From positions 43,665 to 107,664 of the forward strand of contig NZ_JACAQA010000024.1 of the NCBI RefSeq assembly GCF_013385425.1: DNA of 64,000 nt. The letters are read 5' to 3'. A program made the translations under genes and the position numbers. Below are positions 63,149 to 64,000 of the stretch, piece by piece. Position 1 is the first letter of the stretch, and each line of letters begins with the position of its first letter. Source of the DNA: Pseudomonas gingeri. GTDB taxonomy: Bacteria > Pseudomonadota > Gammaproteobacteria > Pseudomonadales > Pseudomonadaceae. The notes below the pieces were generated by a model, which did no database searches, was not told the DNA's origin, and worked only from the letters and a program-made list of their open reading frames with translations.

Positions 63149-63511
63149 ATGGCTAAGAAAATTACCCCCGATCCACCTCCCGTTTCCAACGGTCCTGTGA
63201 AATCAACGCGACCGGATGCGGCCCGCCTGCTCGATACCCTCGGTCTAACCCTCTCTAAAACCATCGATTACGATGACCCGTTCAGACCTACGATTTTTGC
63301 CATCCAGCCAGGCGTCCACGCTCAAGACGCGCTGACCTACGTTTCGAAATTGCTCGCAGTCGCCGAACTGAATGGAGACGAAATCAGCCTGCACACGAAT
63401 CCGGTGGAACGCTCTCTGTTCTGGGGCATGCTTCACTCGGTAGAGATGGCGAGGGCTGTGGTGGATGCGCTGCTTGAGGGGTCGACCTCAGACCATCACG
63501 CATCACCGTAG
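63149..63511 (+). CDS. DUF6124 (formerly DUF3077) family protein
   Basis: 120 residues: a polar Pro-rich head (MAKKITPDPPPVSNG) and a compact domain with FAIQPGVHAQDALTYVSKLL, then ELNGDEISLHTNPVERSLFW and a helix with AVVDALLEG. This family is common and multi-copy in Pseudomonas, of unknown function. The start follows a TGGAG site; the frame upstream runs through the structured leader and is not used. The long leader suggests control at the RNA level. Confidence 0.8.
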   Translation: MAKKITPDPPPVSNGPVKSTRPDAARLLDTLGLTLSKTIDYDDPFRPTIFAIQPGVHAQDALTYVSKLLAVAELNGDEISLHTNPVERSLFWGMLHSVEMARAVVDALLEGSTSDHHASP

Positions 63512-63605
63512 ACGACCGTTCGTTTGATCGAACTGGCACAGGCGGCGGTTGGGTTCCAGATCAGCAGGTATGGCCCGCAGCACGCAGGAAGTACCACCTC
63601 CAGTA

Positions 63606-63637
63606 GCAGCCACCGTTCTCGGTGGCTGCCGCTTTTT
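63606..63637 (+). terminator. Terminator downstream of the DUF6124 gene
   Basis: GCAGCCACCG / CGGTGGCTGC perfect stem around TTCT, then CGCTTTTT. It lies 95 bases after the stop codon. Confidence 0.9.
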
Positions 63638-63722
63638 GCAAGCACCATTTAAATCCCTTCACCATTCACCGCGACCTCCGAGGCGTCAGTCCAAGTATGG
63701 CTTCCAGAAAGGCGGAAAATAA

Positions 63723-63995
63723 ATCGGCCCCTTTTTCTCGAAGTACCAGATTGCCGGGAGCAAGGGCGTCGGGAATTTTCGGTCGTTGTTCGTGAACATT
63801 CCGGGTGGGAGCGACAAGGCGATTCAGATTATCCCGGTGGGGGATATTGCGACGAAGGACGAGTTCGAGCGGGTGAAGAACATCACTCGTAACGACGTGA
63901 TCGCCGCGTGGCGGATGAACCCGGCGCTGGCCGGGGTGATGCCGGAAAATGCGGCGGGGTTTGGGGATATTGAAAAAATCGTAAGCGCGCCATGA
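63723..63995 (+). pseudogene. Phage portal protein fragment (P2 gpQ type)
   Basis: An open frame without a proper start codon, beginning after a stop at 63720 and ending at 63995. It encodes SKYQIAGSKGVGNFRSLFVN, then GGSDKAIQIIPVGDIATKDE, and further on RNDVIAAWRMNPALAGVMPE and GFGDIEKI. This matches the C-terminal part of P2-like portal proteins (pattern KGxGNFRxLFxxxPxGxxDxIQxIPxxEVxxKDEF). The first two thirds and the last part are missing. It is a prophage remnant; no other capsid gene is in the window. Confidence 0.8.
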
Positions 63996-64000
63996 AACCC

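Overview
The window looks like a chromosome segment of a fluorescent Pseudomonas. It is GC-rich with tightly packed genes. The order fbp / typA / thiI / glnA / ntrBC / trmL / secB / grxC / gpmI / envC / ctpA / hisBH-A-F / mutY / yggX / tRNA-Phe / amino-acid ABC transporter is the core order I know from pseudomonads. The intergenic inverted pairs with GCGGGCAAG and TGTAGGAGC cores are typical Pseudomonas REP elements. The taxon is inferred from this synteny and not from any marker search.

Region 1-14.4 kb: a lipoprotein cut by the window edge, an amino-acid-type chemoreceptor, DUF924 and fbp, a DUF3999/DUF2339 membrane pair, glgP, a YkgJ-type cysteine-cluster protein, and an inserted hipBA toxin-antitoxin pair with paired operator-like repeats. 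Region 14.4-26.8 kb: typA, thiI, then the nitrogen-control block. glnA has a sigma-54 promoter and two NtrC-like sites. A cupin gene, a secreted chorismate mutase and two DUF4124 paralogues separate it from ntrBC, which has its own NtrC site. Directly downstream of ntrC is a sigma-54 promoter followed by about 560 bp made of seven stem-loops with an invariant loop and covarying stems, ending in a terminator. This matches the position and logic of the nitrogen-regulated sRNA NrsZ, apparently in expanded form, and is the most interesting element in the window.

Region 26.8-43.6 kb is core housekeeping: secB-grxC-rhodanese, gpmI, envC-ctpA-polysaccharide deacetylase (envelope remodelling), the hisBH-DUF2164-AF operon, an OFA-family transporter, a PanZ-like acetyl-CoA sensor, asmA-mutY-yggX and tRNA-Phe. 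Region 43.6-51.2 kb is accessory: a shortened DUF1016 nuclease, a degenerate adenylate-forming protein, a DMT exporter, a methyltransferase with a small unknown protein, a MocR-type regulator and a divergent hydrolase. Region 51.2-61.1 kb returns to transport and metabolism: a GabP-like permease, a four-gene polar amino acid ABC transporter, a methyltransferase, a three-gene redox operon facing a second MocR regulator, and tRNA-Thr.

Region 61.1-64 kb is a phage/defence islet: an Abi (HEPN) gene behind a promoter-terminator leader, a minus-strand sRNA resembling phage C4 RNA, a DUF6124 gene behind a densely folded leader with an internal terminator, and a broken phage portal gene. I see no CRISPR array, rRNA or intact insertion sequence.
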